From Algoriphagus antarcticus (GTDB taxonomy: Bacteria; Bacteroidota; Bacteroidia; Cytophagales; Cyclobacteriaceae), in assembly GCF_002150685.1 (NCBI RefSeq), contig NZ_MSSW01000011.1:1-64000 (forward strand): a stretch of 64,000 nucleotides of DNA, in the 5' to 3' direction. How positions within the stretch are numbered: the first letter of the stretch is position 1; every line of letters starts with the position of its first letter. The translations under genes and the position numbers were made by a program. The notes beneath the pieces were generated by a model. That model made no database searches. It worked only from the letters and a program-made list of their open reading frames with translations, and had not been told where the DNA came from. This document shows positions 34,671-44,071 of this stretch, one piece after another.

Positions 34671-36488
34671 TCAACCCTCTATCAAAAAATACATCTTCCA
34701 AATACCTCTATTCTTGATATCAATAGTCCCCCGGTATTCACATTCAAATTGATCTTTGATTATATCGTAGGTGGTTTGAGATAGGTTGATTTTGCCTGGG
34801 ACGGAGTTTGATTCCATTCTGGAGGCAATATTTACCGTATCTCCCCAGATGTCGTATTGCCATTTTTTGATTCCTACGATTCCAGCTACTATGGGCCCGG
34901 TATGTATTCCTATGCGCATTTCGAAATGGGTCAGTCCATTGTCCACTTCTTGATTTACAAAAGCCATCATCTCTATTGCTGCCAAAATCACATCGGTCGC
35001 ATGGGTTTGATTTTCCTTTGGAAGACCACCGGCACACATATAAGAATCGCCAATGGTTTTGATTTTCTCCAGATTGAATTTGGTGCTGATCCTGTCAAAC
35101 TCCTTGAAATAGTAATCAATACTTTTGACCAATTGCTCAGGGGATATATGCTCTGCAATCGCTGAGAAGCTCTTGAAATCGGTAAAAATTACCGTTGCTG
35201 ATTCTATTCTCTTGGCTTTTACAGCACCGTTTTCTTTCAATTCCTCAGCAGTCTCCGCGGGCAAAATATTCAATAGCAGTTCCTCTGATCTGTTTTTCTC
35301 CCGCTCTATGATCTGCTTGGTTTCCTTTTCGTAGCAGTATCGCCTATAAACTACAAATGCCAGCAGTGCTACCAAAGCCAATAATAACAACACCCCATAG
35401 ATGATAAATTGCTGTCTTTTGGTTTGCAGGTCTTTGATCAAAGATCCTTTTTCCAGCAAATCCACTTCGATCTGCTTTTGAGAAACCTCATAGTCCGTTC
35501 TGAGATTGGCCATTTTCTGCACCGCGGCTACATTGTTGACGCTATCGCGATAGGTGATGTGATTTTTGTAGTATTCAAAAGCTCTTGGTGTATTTCCACT
35601 TTGCTCATAGATCTTCGAAAGCGTCAGGTTTGATTGGCTGATTTGATCTTTGATTCCATAGTGAGTAGCCAGATCAAGACTTCTTTCAGCATAATTCAGT
35701 GCACGAGCCTGATCTCCATTTTCCAGATAAATAGAGGACATAAATTCTAAATAGGAGGAAATGGGATAGTATTCATTATATTCCTCAAGGATCGCAATGG
35801 CCTTATTGATGCTTACTTCAGCTACAGCATTGTCTCCATTTTTGGCATAGATCATCCCCAGATTTCCGAAGCAATATGCTTCTCCAATGGGATAATTGAC
35901 CTTTCCGAAAATCACTTGGGCTTCCTTAGTATAGAGCAAAGCAGAATCCAGCTTTCCCATGCTCAGATACTCATCTCCAGCGTTGAAAATGGCAGAAGCC
36001 AGTCCTAGAGAGTCATTTCCATTTCTTAAAATTTCAATGCTTCTACCGTAATAGATTGCCGCATTTTGGCTATTCTGACTTTGAGAATAGGTATTTGCTA
36101 TTGCAATGAAAAGCTTTCCTCTCCCCTCCTCGTATTCCGCTTTTTCAGCATATTTCATGCTTTCGAAGTAATTCTCCAAACCCTGGGAAAGCTCACCTTT
36201 AAAAACATAGCCATTCCCCAGATGCAGAAAAGCCTGAAACGTCATGAGATCATCTGAATCCTTCAAGGATTTGTCTAGAAGAATCTGCCCATACTTTATC
36301 ATGCTATCCGGGTTTGGATCTTCCTTAAGCACAGATACCAACAGTTCTAGATTTTTCTCTTTGGATTGAAAGTAAACCTGTTTCAAGCTATCAAGTAAGT
36401 TTTGATGCTTTATAGACTCTCCATTGGATTGAGCATAGCTAAAGGTCAGCCCAAAGAACAGCATAAATAGGGTTAACTGGGTCTTCAA
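34671..36488 (-). CDS. TPR-containing membrane adenylate/guanylate cyclase
   Basis: This 605-residue protein has a signal peptide (about 1-20) and a periplasmic region of TPR repeats (about 50-330). One transmembrane helix follows at about 358-380 (FIIYGVLLLLALVALLAFVVY), then a short coiled segment and a class III cyclase domain (about 420-600). The catalytic core has VIFTDFKSFS (metal Asp), GDSYMCAGG, GIHTGPIVAGIVG and WGDTVNIASRMES. It probably makes cAMP or cGMP in response to an outer signal bound by the TPR array. It follows the unknown 146-residue gene by 26 bases, so the two are likely co-transcribed. Confidence 0.9.
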   Translation of the reverse strand: MKTQLTLFMLFFGLTFSYAQSNGESIKHQNLLDSLKQVYFQSKEKNLELLVSVLKEDPNPDSMIKYGQILLDKSLKDSDDLMTFQAFLHLGNGYVFKGELSQGLENYFESMKYAEKAEYEEGRGKLFIAIANTYSQSQNSQNAAIYYGRSIEILRNGNDSLGLASAIFNAGDEYLSMGKLDSALLYTKEAQVIFGKVNYPIGEAYCFGNLGMIYAKNGDNAVAEVSINKAIAILEEYNEYYPISSYLEFMSSIYLENGDQARALNYAERSLDLATHYGIKDQISQSNLTLSKIYEQSGNTPRAFEYYKNHITYRDSVNNVAAVQKMANLRTDYEVSQKQIEVDLLEKGSLIKDLQTKRQQFIIYGVLLLLALVALLAFVVYRRYCYEKETKQIIEREKNRSEELLLNILPAETAEELKENGAVKAKRIESATVIFTDFKSFSAIAEHISPEQLVKSIDYYFKEFDRISTKFNLEKIKTIGDSYMCAGGLPKENQTHATDVILAAIEMMAFVNQEVDNGLTHFEMRIGIHTGPIVAGIVGIKKWQYDIWGDTVNIASRMESNSVPGKINLSQTTYDIIKDQFECEYRGTIDIKNRGIWKMYFLIEG

Positions 36489-36514
36489 ATCAGAAAAGTG
36501 AAATTGTGAAAAAA

Positions 36515-36955
36515 TCAGATGACTCTAAGCTTGGGATCGATTGAATAAGTTTTCTCTTTTCCCTTATGATTCACCAAAAATCGGATGGAATAGCTTTCTT
36601 CTGGATCGTGCTTTGGTTTTACTTTTCCTACGTGACCGTCAATATGGGTCGTTCCAGAACTGAGTTTGGAGTCGTAGATTTTAAGGATTGATTTACCCTT
36701 TTGAGGTTTGATCTTTTTAATAATCACAAAATCTTCTTCGCTTTGCCTGATATGCATCGCCGCACCCACCCAAGCAATTTTTGTTTTTGGATGGATATTA
36801 CTGGTGAATTCAGCTTCGCTGGGATGGTCATAATGGTTATCACAAAGTAAGATGTGGTTTAAAATCTCGGGCTTATCAGCTTTACTATTGCTGAATTTGA
36901 AGATTTTCTGAGTGTCGACATACAATGTGATAATTGTGTCTATCTTTTTGGACAT
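36515..36955 (-). CDS. Conserved-looking protein of unknown function
   Basis: This 146-residue protein has no signal peptide or membrane helix. The composition suggests alternating beta strands (IDTIITLYVDTQKIFKF at the start, SIRFLVNHKGKEKTYSIDP at the end), with charged loops and several histidines (LLCDNHYDHPSEAEF). I do not recognise the family. It lies 26 bases upstream of the cyclase gene in the same direction, so it may be part of the same signalling unit. Confidence 0.65.
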   Translation of the reverse strand: MSKKIDTIITLYVDTQKIFKFSNSKADKPEILNHILLCDNHYDHPSEAEFTSNIHPKTKIAWVGAAMHIRQSEEDFVIIKKIKPQKGKSILKIYDSKLSSGTTHIDGHVGKVKPKHDPEESYSIRFLVNHKGKEKTYSIDPKLRVI

Positions 36956-37286
36956 GAGATGAGAGTTTTGTTGGTTAAAAATCTTAAAACGATCGAACAG
37001 TCTGGTTTTCGTCGATCATGAAATAATTCGCTTATTCTATAAATAGAAGAGGCAATTCAAAATAGAAAAAATTAGCCAATATCCAATGAACCAATGAATT
37101 ACAAGTAATAAAAAAAGAGCGTAGCCCCCGTGTTGATTTCGGAACTACGCTCGACTTAGTCTAACTTTTATGATGTACTAGTAGCTTACTAAGGTAAACA
37201 GAAGGGAATGTATATACCCATAGCGTCAAATACTACCCAGTCTCTTTCTAGCCTCCTCTACTCTAGTGATCCATTTTTGTTGAGAT
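36956..37286. other. Intergenic region holding the M16 gene terminator
   Basis: About 330 bases between the M16 peptidase gene and the unknown gene. Apart from the terminator at 37110-37152, nothing recognisable was found. Confidence 0.5.
37110..37152 (-). terminator. Terminator after the M16 peptidase gene
   Basis: On the minus strand GAGCGTAG and CTACGCTC form an 8-base stem closing a 20-base loop, followed by T7. It lies about 135 bases past the peptidase stop. Confidence 0.75.
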
Positions 37287-40124
37287 CTAGGGTTGGTTGA
37301 TCAGAACTGGTTTTCCAAATCCGAGTTTTTCGAGTCCCTCCAATTGTGTTTTGGCATCGCCCACTACCAGCCATATCATCTTGTTGGGATCCAAATAGCT
37401 ACCTGCCAATTCCTGAATTCTTTCCACCGTCATCTCCTTTACAATCTTCTCTCGATCCTTCACGTAATCAGCATCCCAACCATATTCACTGATGTTCTCC
37501 AGCATATTGAGCTTGGCACCGGCTGTTTCGAAAGCACGTGCATTGCTTTTGATCATAAAACTCTGAGTTGTTGCCAAATCTTCAGGTGAATAGGTTGAAG
37601 AAAAGTCTGAGAGAATATCCTGCACCAGTTGGGCAGATTCATAAGTCACATTGCTTCTCACACCACTGCCAATGCTAAAAGGGCCAGCCACTTTTCCCCC
37701 TTCGAAAGAAGACCAAATCCCATACGTATATCCTTTACCTTCCCGTAATTCCTGGGTAAATCGGGAAGCAAAACCTCCCCCACCCAAAATATAATTCATC
37801 ACCACCGCAGGATAATAGTCAGGATCCGTAGAAGCGAGTGCAGGATAGCCAACCTCTAGCATAGACTGCTTCGAATCTGGGATATCGTAAAAGAAAACCT
37901 GAGCAGAATCTAGTCTTACCGGTGCGTCGAAAGCCGGAATGCTCACCTCCTTACTTTCCCATGCAGTGGTCAAGTTCTGAAGTGATGCGAGAATATTTAC
38001 TTTGCCTAAATCGCCCACCACATGCATTCGCGTCACGGATGGGGAAATGAACTTCTCATAATAAGACTTAAGATCATCCAGGGTAATGGCCTCCACCGAC
38101 TTAATACTGCCCAGGATATTTTGTGCACGAATATTCCCCTCTCCGTAGATCAGTTTGTTGAATTCATTTTGTGCCACCATCTCTGGACTTGCTTCCAGTT
38201 GCCGAATACGGCTAATAGTGGATTGCTTGGCTAGTTCAAACTCAACTGAATCCCAGCGCGGCTCTAAGATTATTTCTTTTACCAAATCCATTACTTCATT
38301 GTAATTCCTGCTCAGGGTGTTTACAGCAATAGTAGTACTCTCAGTACTGGTATATACATTGACAGAAGCCCCCAATTGTTCTATTGCAACTTCAAGTTCC
38401 GCTGTAGTTTTGTTTTCCGTGCCTTTAGTCATTAGTTGCGCCATTAAATTAGCTACCCCTACTTTATTGGGATCATCCAGGAGCTGACCTCCATCAATTA
38501 CCATATTGAATTGAACTAGGGGCACTTCATGATTCTCTATTCCATAGACTTTCAGACCGTTTGCAAGTGAGTCATCCCAAACTGAGGGGATTTTCACTTC
38601 AGGTGTTTTTCCATACGGAGGTTCCGTGGAGCGGTCAAAGCTTGAAGTTGCTTTTTCATAACTGGCTTGGATGGAAGCATCAAAACTTTCCTCAGCTCCC
38701 ATGACGATTTGCTCTTCTGCGACTTCGGCTTTTTCCGAGCCTTCTAATGCAGCAGTCAGATTTTCTTTGGGAACAAAGCTGGTGGCTATGTAATTCTTGT
38801 CTTTGATGTATTGGTTATAAACACGCATGACATCTTCGGTACTCACTGCCAAAACCTTTTGAATATCCTCATTAATGAAGCCTGGATTGTGGGCAAAAAT
38901 GTTGTACTGCGCCAGCTGAACGCCTTTTCCCAAGACGCTGGAAAGCGCATTGTAAAAGTTTGTTTCCTGTCCGGCCTTGATTCGAGCCAAATCCTTTTCG
39001 GAAATCCCTTCCTGCTCAAATTTAGTGAAGGCCTCTTCGATTGCCACCGCTACCTCATCCAGGTCTTTGTCAGCAAAAGCACGGACTGACAATTGGACCT
39101 GACCTGCCAACTCAAAGGTTCTGTTGTACATTCTTACATTGGAGGTCAGCTTTTTGTCATCCACTAATACCAAATTAAGCGGAGCCTCTTTTCCGCTGGA
39201 TAGGTAGTCGGTAAGGACATTCAGGGCATAGGAATCGCTATGATACTGTTCCACTGTTGGCCATGTCATCGTAAGCTCTGGAAGCCGTGCAAAATTATCT
39301 ACATGATATAACTTCTTGATAGCTTCTACTTCACCCGGTCTTGGTGTGAGCGGTGCTATGGGTTCTCCTTCTGGAATTTCATCAAAATACTTTTTCACCC
39401 ATGTTTTAGCTTGGTCCATATCAAAATCACCCACTATTGTCAGGGTGACATTGTTGGGGACGTACCAGCGTCTGAAGAACTCCTTGACATCTGGAAGTGC
39501 GGCATTTTGAAGGTCGTCTAAAGAACCGATTACCTGCCAATTGTAAGGATGGTCTTCAGGATACAGGTTTTTATCAATCACATAAGAAGTATGTCCATAA
39601 GGCTGGTTGTCCACTCCTTGACGTTTTTCATTTTTCACTACCTGCTTTTCTTTAGCCAAAACAGGATCGGTAACTGTATTGATAAACCAACCCAGCTTAT
39701 CAGCTTCTGCCCAAATCATTTTTTCCAAAGCATCATTTGGAACAGTCTGCAGGTAATTTGTTCTGTCTCGATTGGTGGAACCGTTGGCGCCGGACCCTCC
39801 TATTCGGGCTGTCATTTTATCAAGACCACCTTTTCCAAGATTCTCCGATTCAAGAAACAACAGGTGTTCGAAAAGGTGTGCAAAGCCAGTTCTGCCCTCT
39901 TTCTCACGTGCGGAACCGACATGAGCCGTAAGTGATACCGCTACGACTGGATCTGAACGATCAATGTGAAAAATAACTTCGAGGCCGTTATCAAGTACAA
40001 ACTTTTCGTATTCCACTATAAACTCCTGTGGAGTAGTTTCCGAGTTTTTGCCACATCCCACTGCCAAAAGCACTAGGAGGACTAAGGGGGTGATTCTTTT
40101 AATCATTGGTATGAAGGTTTTCAA
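37287..40124 (-). CDS. M16-family zinc peptidase (two-half, lipoprotein)
   Basis: This 945-residue protein has a lipoprotein signal peptide (lipobox LLAVGC, Cys 24), so it is anchored in the envelope. The first M16 unit has the inverted zinc motif HLFEH (83-87) and the downstream Glu in NEKRQGVDNQPYG. The second, non-catalytic unit begins around residue 500 (GLKVYGIENHEVPLVQFN) and contains the GGGGFASR...LREGKGYTYGI substrate clamp. This is the usual pitrilysin-like double arrangement. Members degrade peptides. The gene stands alone with its own terminator. Confidence 0.93.
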   Translation of the reverse strand: MKTFIPMIKRITPLVLLVLLAVGCGKNSETTPQEFIVEYEKFVLDNGLEVIFHIDRSDPVVAVSLTAHVGSAREKEGRTGFAHLFEHLLFLESENLGKGGLDKMTARIGGSGANGSTNRDRTNYLQTVPNDALEKMIWAEADKLGWFINTVTDPVLAKEKQVVKNEKRQGVDNQPYGHTSYVIDKNLYPEDHPYNWQVIGSLDDLQNAALPDVKEFFRRWYVPNNVTLTIVGDFDMDQAKTWVKKYFDEIPEGEPIAPLTPRPGEVEAIKKLYHVDNFARLPELTMTWPTVEQYHSDSYALNVLTDYLSSGKEAPLNLVLVDDKKLTSNVRMYNRTFELAGQVQLSVRAFADKDLDEVAVAIEEAFTKFEQEGISEKDLARIKAGQETNFYNALSSVLGKGVQLAQYNIFAHNPGFINEDIQKVLAVSTEDVMRVYNQYIKDKNYIATSFVPKENLTAALEGSEKAEVAEEQIVMGAEESFDASIQASYEKATSSFDRSTEPPYGKTPEVKIPSVWDDSLANGLKVYGIENHEVPLVQFNMVIDGGQLLDDPNKVGVANLMAQLMTKGTENKTTAELEVAIEQLGASVNVYTSTESTTIAVNTLSRNYNEVMDLVKEIILEPRWDSVEFELAKQSTISRIRQLEASPEMVAQNEFNKLIYGEGNIRAQNILGSIKSVEAITLDDLKSYYEKFISPSVTRMHVVGDLGKVNILASLQNLTTAWESKEVSIPAFDAPVRLDSAQVFFYDIPDSKQSMLEVGYPALASTDPDYYPAVVMNYILGGGGFASRFTQELREGKGYTYGIWSSFEGGKVAGPFSIGSGVRSNVTYESAQLVQDILSDFSSTYSPEDLATTQSFMIKSNARAFETAGAKLNMLENISEYGWDADYVKDREKIVKEMTVERIQELAGSYLDPNKMIWLVVGDAKTQLEGLEKLGFGKPVLINQP

Positions 40125-40324
40125 TAAACTAAATAATAGAATAAACTGTAGGAAGCTATCATTTTTTTGCTGGGCGGCGTAGCCTAATTTCAGTGACTGA
40201 AATATAGCATTTCATATCGGCGAAAAAGCGTCGGCAATTACGTTAAACTAAAAAGGAGAGCTGAAGTCATGTTCTTACTTTTGGATAAGTCAATGATATT
40301 AATCTCTCTCATAGAATTCGGACC

Positions 40325-40585
40325 TTAAACTCCCAGACTAACCCTGGACTCAGAATACAAATCATACACTGCTATCAGCGCTTCGGATCCTTTGGCATCA
40401 GGATACGACTCGTAATTCTTTATCTCTTCACGACTTTCCACATAGACAGGATTGTACTTTTCGTCATACACATTCCAGACAATCAACAAAAAGTGATAGC
40501 TGATTTTACTCGCTCTCCCCTCCTCCAGCCAGGATTCAAAAAGCTCTTCTGTTATAGATTTAGGATAATCTGGTCCTTCAAACAT
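40325..40585 (-). CDS. Small protein of unknown function
   Basis: 86 residues, acidic, soluble, with no signal. The sequence (ELFESWLEEGRASKISYHF, then YVESREEIKNYESYPDAKG) looks like a genuine coding sequence by composition but I do not recognise it. It is isolated: about 200 bases from the M16 gene and 470 from the next gene upstream. Confidence 0.55.
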   Translation of the reverse strand: MFEGPDYPKSITEELFESWLEEGRASKISYHFLLIVWNVYDEKYNPVYVESREEIKNYESYPDAKGSEALIAVYDLYSESRVSLGV

Positions 40586-41001
40586 GTGGGGAGGTGGAGA
40601 TGGTTAGTTAAGTTCAAAGTTAAGAAATTGACGGGAGATCAAAGATTAATTCCCTTGGGTCTCGGTACTGAAAACGCTACACAAATATGTCCTCTGATGA
40701 CACTCTTTGATTATTATGGGAATTAGACTTTTTGATTATACGGTTTTCAGCCAATAGCCAGTAAAACACCAAATGGCCTCGGCTAGGCTCGGCCACCGGT
40801 TTAAGAATATGTCAGCACGATTCAGTATGGTCATATTAGACTTTCAAAAAATAATGAGTATCTGTGATCTTGCACATATCAATAATATATTTGGTTTTTA
40901 CAGGTAAAAATCCCCCTAGTCCCCTTTGGGAAGTTGGAGTAGCCGAAACTGATCCTCAAACATTAATTCCAACCATTTGGGTGCAACATAGCGAACAGTC
41001 A
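40586..41001. other. Non-coding region, nothing recognised
   Basis: Roughly 415 bases between the small unknown gene and a terminator hairpin. Short frames on both strands lack coding character. No repeat of the families seen elsewhere was found here. Confidence 0.45.
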
Positions 41002-41040
41002 TAAAAAAAATGCCGCAAGATTACAATTGCGGCATTTTTA
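41002..41040. terminator. Bidirectional terminator
   Basis: AAAAAAAATGCCGCAA, a 7-base loop, and TTGCGGCATTTTT form a strong stem with A-run and T-run on the two sides. It ends the PNPOx-like gene transcript on the minus strand. Confidence 0.9.
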
Positions 41041-41058
41041 ACTTAAATAATTGGATTT

Positions 41059-41550
41059 TTATTTTCCGAATGTTTCGTGATCACCCATTTCTGGTTCTGA
41101 ATCAGTGAGGTTAGCTTTGGCGATCTTGAAGAGTTGTACCAGCTTGTTTTCATCTGCTTTCCAGTGTTCTCCACTTTGGATTTTGATCTCCAGCATAGCC
41201 AAAGTCGGATCATCTTTTCCTTTTGGGAACCAAGCGGCTACCCATTTATTCCAATAACGATCGATTAGACTTTTATCCTCCGTTAGATTGGCTTTTCCGG
41301 AAAGTGAAACGTAGGTCTGGTCGTCTTTATCTGCAAAAGTCAAACAGACGTCTCGATCACGTTTGATCTCGTATGCTTTCGCGTCTGTTCGGTCCGTAAA
41401 GAAATATATCGTGCCGTCATATTCATCTTGGACCAAACTCATGGGTCTCCCCCGTAGTTTTTCCTCCAAATCATCGTGAGTGACCAGCATTCCAAATTTG
41501 ATTTCTTTGATGAGATTCCAGATAAGTTGTTTGTGTTCAGGACTTGACAT
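41059..41550 (-). CDS. Pyridoxamine-phosphate-oxidase-like stress protein
   Basis: This 163-residue protein has the split-barrel flavin-binding fold of general stress protein 26-like PNPOx relatives. Motifs include KFGMLVTHDD-type start (KEIKFGMLVTHDDLEEKLRGRPM), GTIYFFTDRTDAKAYEIKRDRDVCLTFAD and YVSLSGKANL. Such proteins bind FMN, FAD or F420-like cofactors and respond to stress; the substrate is unknown. It follows the aldehyde dehydrogenase gene by 52 bases in the same direction and ends in a strong terminator, so it is probably the last gene of a small stress operon with the dehydrogenase and SDR genes. Confidence 0.87.
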   Translation of the reverse strand: MSSPEHKQLIWNLIKEIKFGMLVTHDDLEEKLRGRPMSLVQDEYDGTIYFFTDRTDAKAYEIKRDRDVCLTFADKDDQTYVSLSGKANLTEDKSLIDRYWNKWVAAWFPKGKDDPTLAMLEIKIQSGEHWKADENKLVQLFKIAKANLTDSEPEMGDHETFGK

Positions 41551-41602
41551 GGTTATAGTTTTTTAAGTGATTTAATTGCTTAGTATTTTATTTGAGCATT
41601 AG

Positions 41603-43000
41603 TTATTCAGAACCGGCTAGAACAATTGATTTGACATTGACGAATTCTTTCATTCCGAATCCTCCGTGCTCTCTACCAAATCCGGAATCTTTTACTCCTC
41701 CGAAAGGCATAGCTGGCTTGGCTAATCCAAACGTGTTGATAAAGATCATACCTGTGTCAAAATGATTGGCGGCTAGCTTCGCTGCACGTTTTTCATCCTT
41801 AGAGAAGATTCCCCCTCCTAGCCCAAATCGGCTATCATTGGCAATTCGAAAAGCATCTGTTTCATCTTTCGCTTTGATCAATGCTGCTACTGGACCAAAG
41901 ATTTCCTCCTCATAGGCAGGCTGACCAGTCTTTACAGAGCCAAGCACTGTTGCTGGATAGAAATAACCCTCGCCTTCAGGTATTTTTCCACCACAAAGAA
42001 TTACCGCACCTTTTTCCACGCTTTTCAGCACCTGCTCATGCATAGTTTCACGAAGATCTTTTCTAGCCATCGGGCCTAAATCTGAATCTTCTGAATTGGG
42101 ATCTCCCATTTTCAAATTGCTCATGGCCTCGACAAATGCCTTCTTGAATGGCTCATAGACCGAATCCACCACTATAAATCGCTTAGCGGCAATACAGGTT
42201 TCTCCATTATTATAGACTCGACCTTTGACACACATTTCAACAGCAACTTTCAGATCAGCATCCTCCAGTACGATGTAGGCATCATTGCTTCCCAATTCAA
42301 GTACAGATTTTTTCAAGGCTGCGCCTGTCTTTTCGCCAATGGACTGGCCCGCATCCGAGCTTCCGGTAAAAGTCACGCCTCGAACCAATTTGTGCTTGAT
42401 CACTTCATCTGACTGATCATGATCTATGATCAATTGGCTGAATAAATGAGCTGGAAGTCCTGCTTCATGAAGAATCTTCTCAAGCATCGCCCCGGTTCCG
42501 GTGACATTGGAGGCATGCTTCATCAATACCCCATTTCCGGCAACCAAACTTGCGATTGCATACCGCATGACTTGATAAACGGGATAATTCCAAGGCTGAA
42601 TTCCGTAAATCACTCCTAATGGAGAGAATGAAATAATTCCTCTCTCGCCATCTTCGAGCTCTCTTTCGATATCTTCGAATTCTGAGGGTGCCTTTTCTGC
42701 GGAATATTCACAAATCGCTGCGCAAAGTTCAATTTCCTGATAGCTTTGAGTAAGTAACTTCCCCATTTCATCCGTCATCAGAGAAGCCAATTCTTTCTTG
42801 TTGTCCATTAAGGCTTTTCCAATAGCCTTAATTACTGTAGCTCGCTCGGAAACTTCCTCTTGTTTCCATTCCAAAAATGCTTCATGGCATTTTTGGATCA
42901 CATTGTTGAGTTTATCAGCAGACATGTATTCGTAGGATTTTATTTCTTTCCCATTGAGAGGATTGATCGTGGTTATTTTCTCTTTTTTTTCTGTAGTCAT
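41603..43000 (-). CDS. NAD(P)-dependent succinate-semialdehyde dehydrogenase-like enzyme
   Basis: This 465-residue aldehyde dehydrogenase has the conserved Glu in VLELGSNDAYIVLEDAD and the nucleophilic Cys in NNGETCIAAKRFI. GVTFTGSSDAGQSIG is the cofactor loop and FGPVAALIKAKDE lies near the end. The sequence is of the GabD/SSADH-2 subgroup, which oxidises succinate semialdehyde or similar aldehydes. It lies between an SDR (37-base gap) and the PNPOx-like gene (52 bases), so the three are likely one transcript dealing with reactive carbonyls or stress. Substrate is inferred from the family. Confidence 0.9.
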   Translation of the reverse strand: MTTEKKEKITTINPLNGKEIKSYEYMSADKLNNVIQKCHEAFLEWKQEEVSERATVIKAIGKALMDNKKELASLMTDEMGKLLTQSYQEIELCAAICEYSAEKAPSEFEDIERELEDGERGIISFSPLGVIYGIQPWNYPVYQVMRYAIASLVAGNGVLMKHASNVTGTGAMLEKILHEAGLPAHLFSQLIIDHDQSDEVIKHKLVRGVTFTGSSDAGQSIGEKTGAALKKSVLELGSNDAYIVLEDADLKVAVEMCVKGRVYNNGETCIAAKRFIVVDSVYEPFKKAFVEAMSNLKMGDPNSEDSDLGPMARKDLRETMHEQVLKSVEKGAVILCGGKIPEGEGYFYPATVLGSVKTGQPAYEEEIFGPVAALIKAKDETDAFRIANDSRFGLGGGIFSKDEKRAAKLAANHFDTGMIFINTFGLAKPAMPFGGVKDSGFGREHGGFGMKEFVNVKSIVLAGSE

Positions 43001-43037
43001 AGTGTAGTTATTTTATAAAAATTGGTTTGGAAAAAAT

Positions 43038-43778
43038 TTATTGCTGCTCTGATGGCATGATGTATATGTTATTGACATTTACACGACTAGGTTGAGAAAG
43101 TACATAGTAGATCGCTTCAGCAATATCTTCAGCTTCCAGCGTAGTCATATCTTTCATCCCCTTTAATTTTTCTTTAATATCCTCATCAGTAATGGTATCC
43201 ATCAATTCCGAATCGGTAGCACCGGGTTCTATCGAGGTCACGTTGATCCCATATTTAGGTGCAAGCTCTTGTCTCAAACCTTCCGAAAGCATTTTCACTG
43301 CAGACTTGGTCGCACAGTACACTGCCCCGCCCGGGAAATAGCGATGGGCGGCAGAGGATGAAATGTTGATAATATTGCCGCCTTTATTTTTGATCAATTC
43401 CGGAAGCACGGCAGTCAGTCCGTTGAGGACACCTTTAATATTCACATCCACCATGGTATCCCATTCCTCTGTTTTGAATTTTTCAATAAAAGAAAGCGGC
43501 ATCAAACCGGCATTGTTGACTAATCCGGTAACAGTTCCAAATTTGGATTTTGCTTTTTCCACTACGTTTTTTAACTCATCTATTTTAGTTACATCAGCAG
43601 CAACTGCGAGAGCTTGGCCACCTGATTTTTCAATTTGAGTTTGGATATCATCAAGCTTTTCTTCACGTCTTGCCGTAAGCACAACTTTGAAGCCTTCACT
43701 AGCCAATTTGAGTGCTGTAGCCTTTCCGATTCCGCTCGATGCTCCTGTGATGATGATTATTTGATTGTTATTATCCAT
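43038..43778 (-). CDS. Classical SDR-family oxidoreductase
   Basis: From ATG 43778 (MDNNNQIIIITGASSGIGKA) the protein has 246 residues. The frame is open 33 codons further but that segment is not family-like. It has the NAD(P)-binding TGASSGIG, NNAG (LVNNAGLMPLS), catalytic Ser in INISSSAAHRYFPG and YCATK. The arginine in TARREEK suggests NADPH preference. It resembles YdfG/serine dehydrogenase-like SDRs. First gene of the probable SDR-ALDH-PNPOx transcript. Confidence 0.92.
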   Translation of the reverse strand: MDNNNQIIIITGASSGIGKATALKLASEGFKVVLTARREEKLDDIQTQIEKSGGQALAVAADVTKIDELKNVVEKAKSKFGTVTGLVNNAGLMPLSFIEKFKTEEWDTMVDVNIKGVLNGLTAVLPELIKNKGGNIINISSSAAHRYFPGGAVYCATKSAVKMLSEGLRQELAPKYGINVTSIEPGATDSELMDTITDEDIKEKLKGMKDMTTLEAEDIAEAIYYVLSQPSRVNVNNIYIMPSEQQ

Positions 43779-44071
43779 GATTGTTATTTTAAAATGAAAA
43801 AAATATGCTACCAGTTTATTGCAAACAGGATTCCAAGAGTTGTTTACTTCCTTAATGGAAAAGAGAGCCCGATTCACATTTTAGCACAGTAGAAATTTTG
43901 CCACAGGCTGGGCATTTATTGTCCGTTGCTTTCGATCTTAAATAGTATTTTAAAGACCAAATGGGGGAAAAAGGGCAATTCAGAGAGGACCAAAAAAAGG
44001 ATTGGTATTTGCAAAAAAATAAGATGAGGACATATTTAAACTAGTAGTACATCATTTTTAAAATAGAAACT

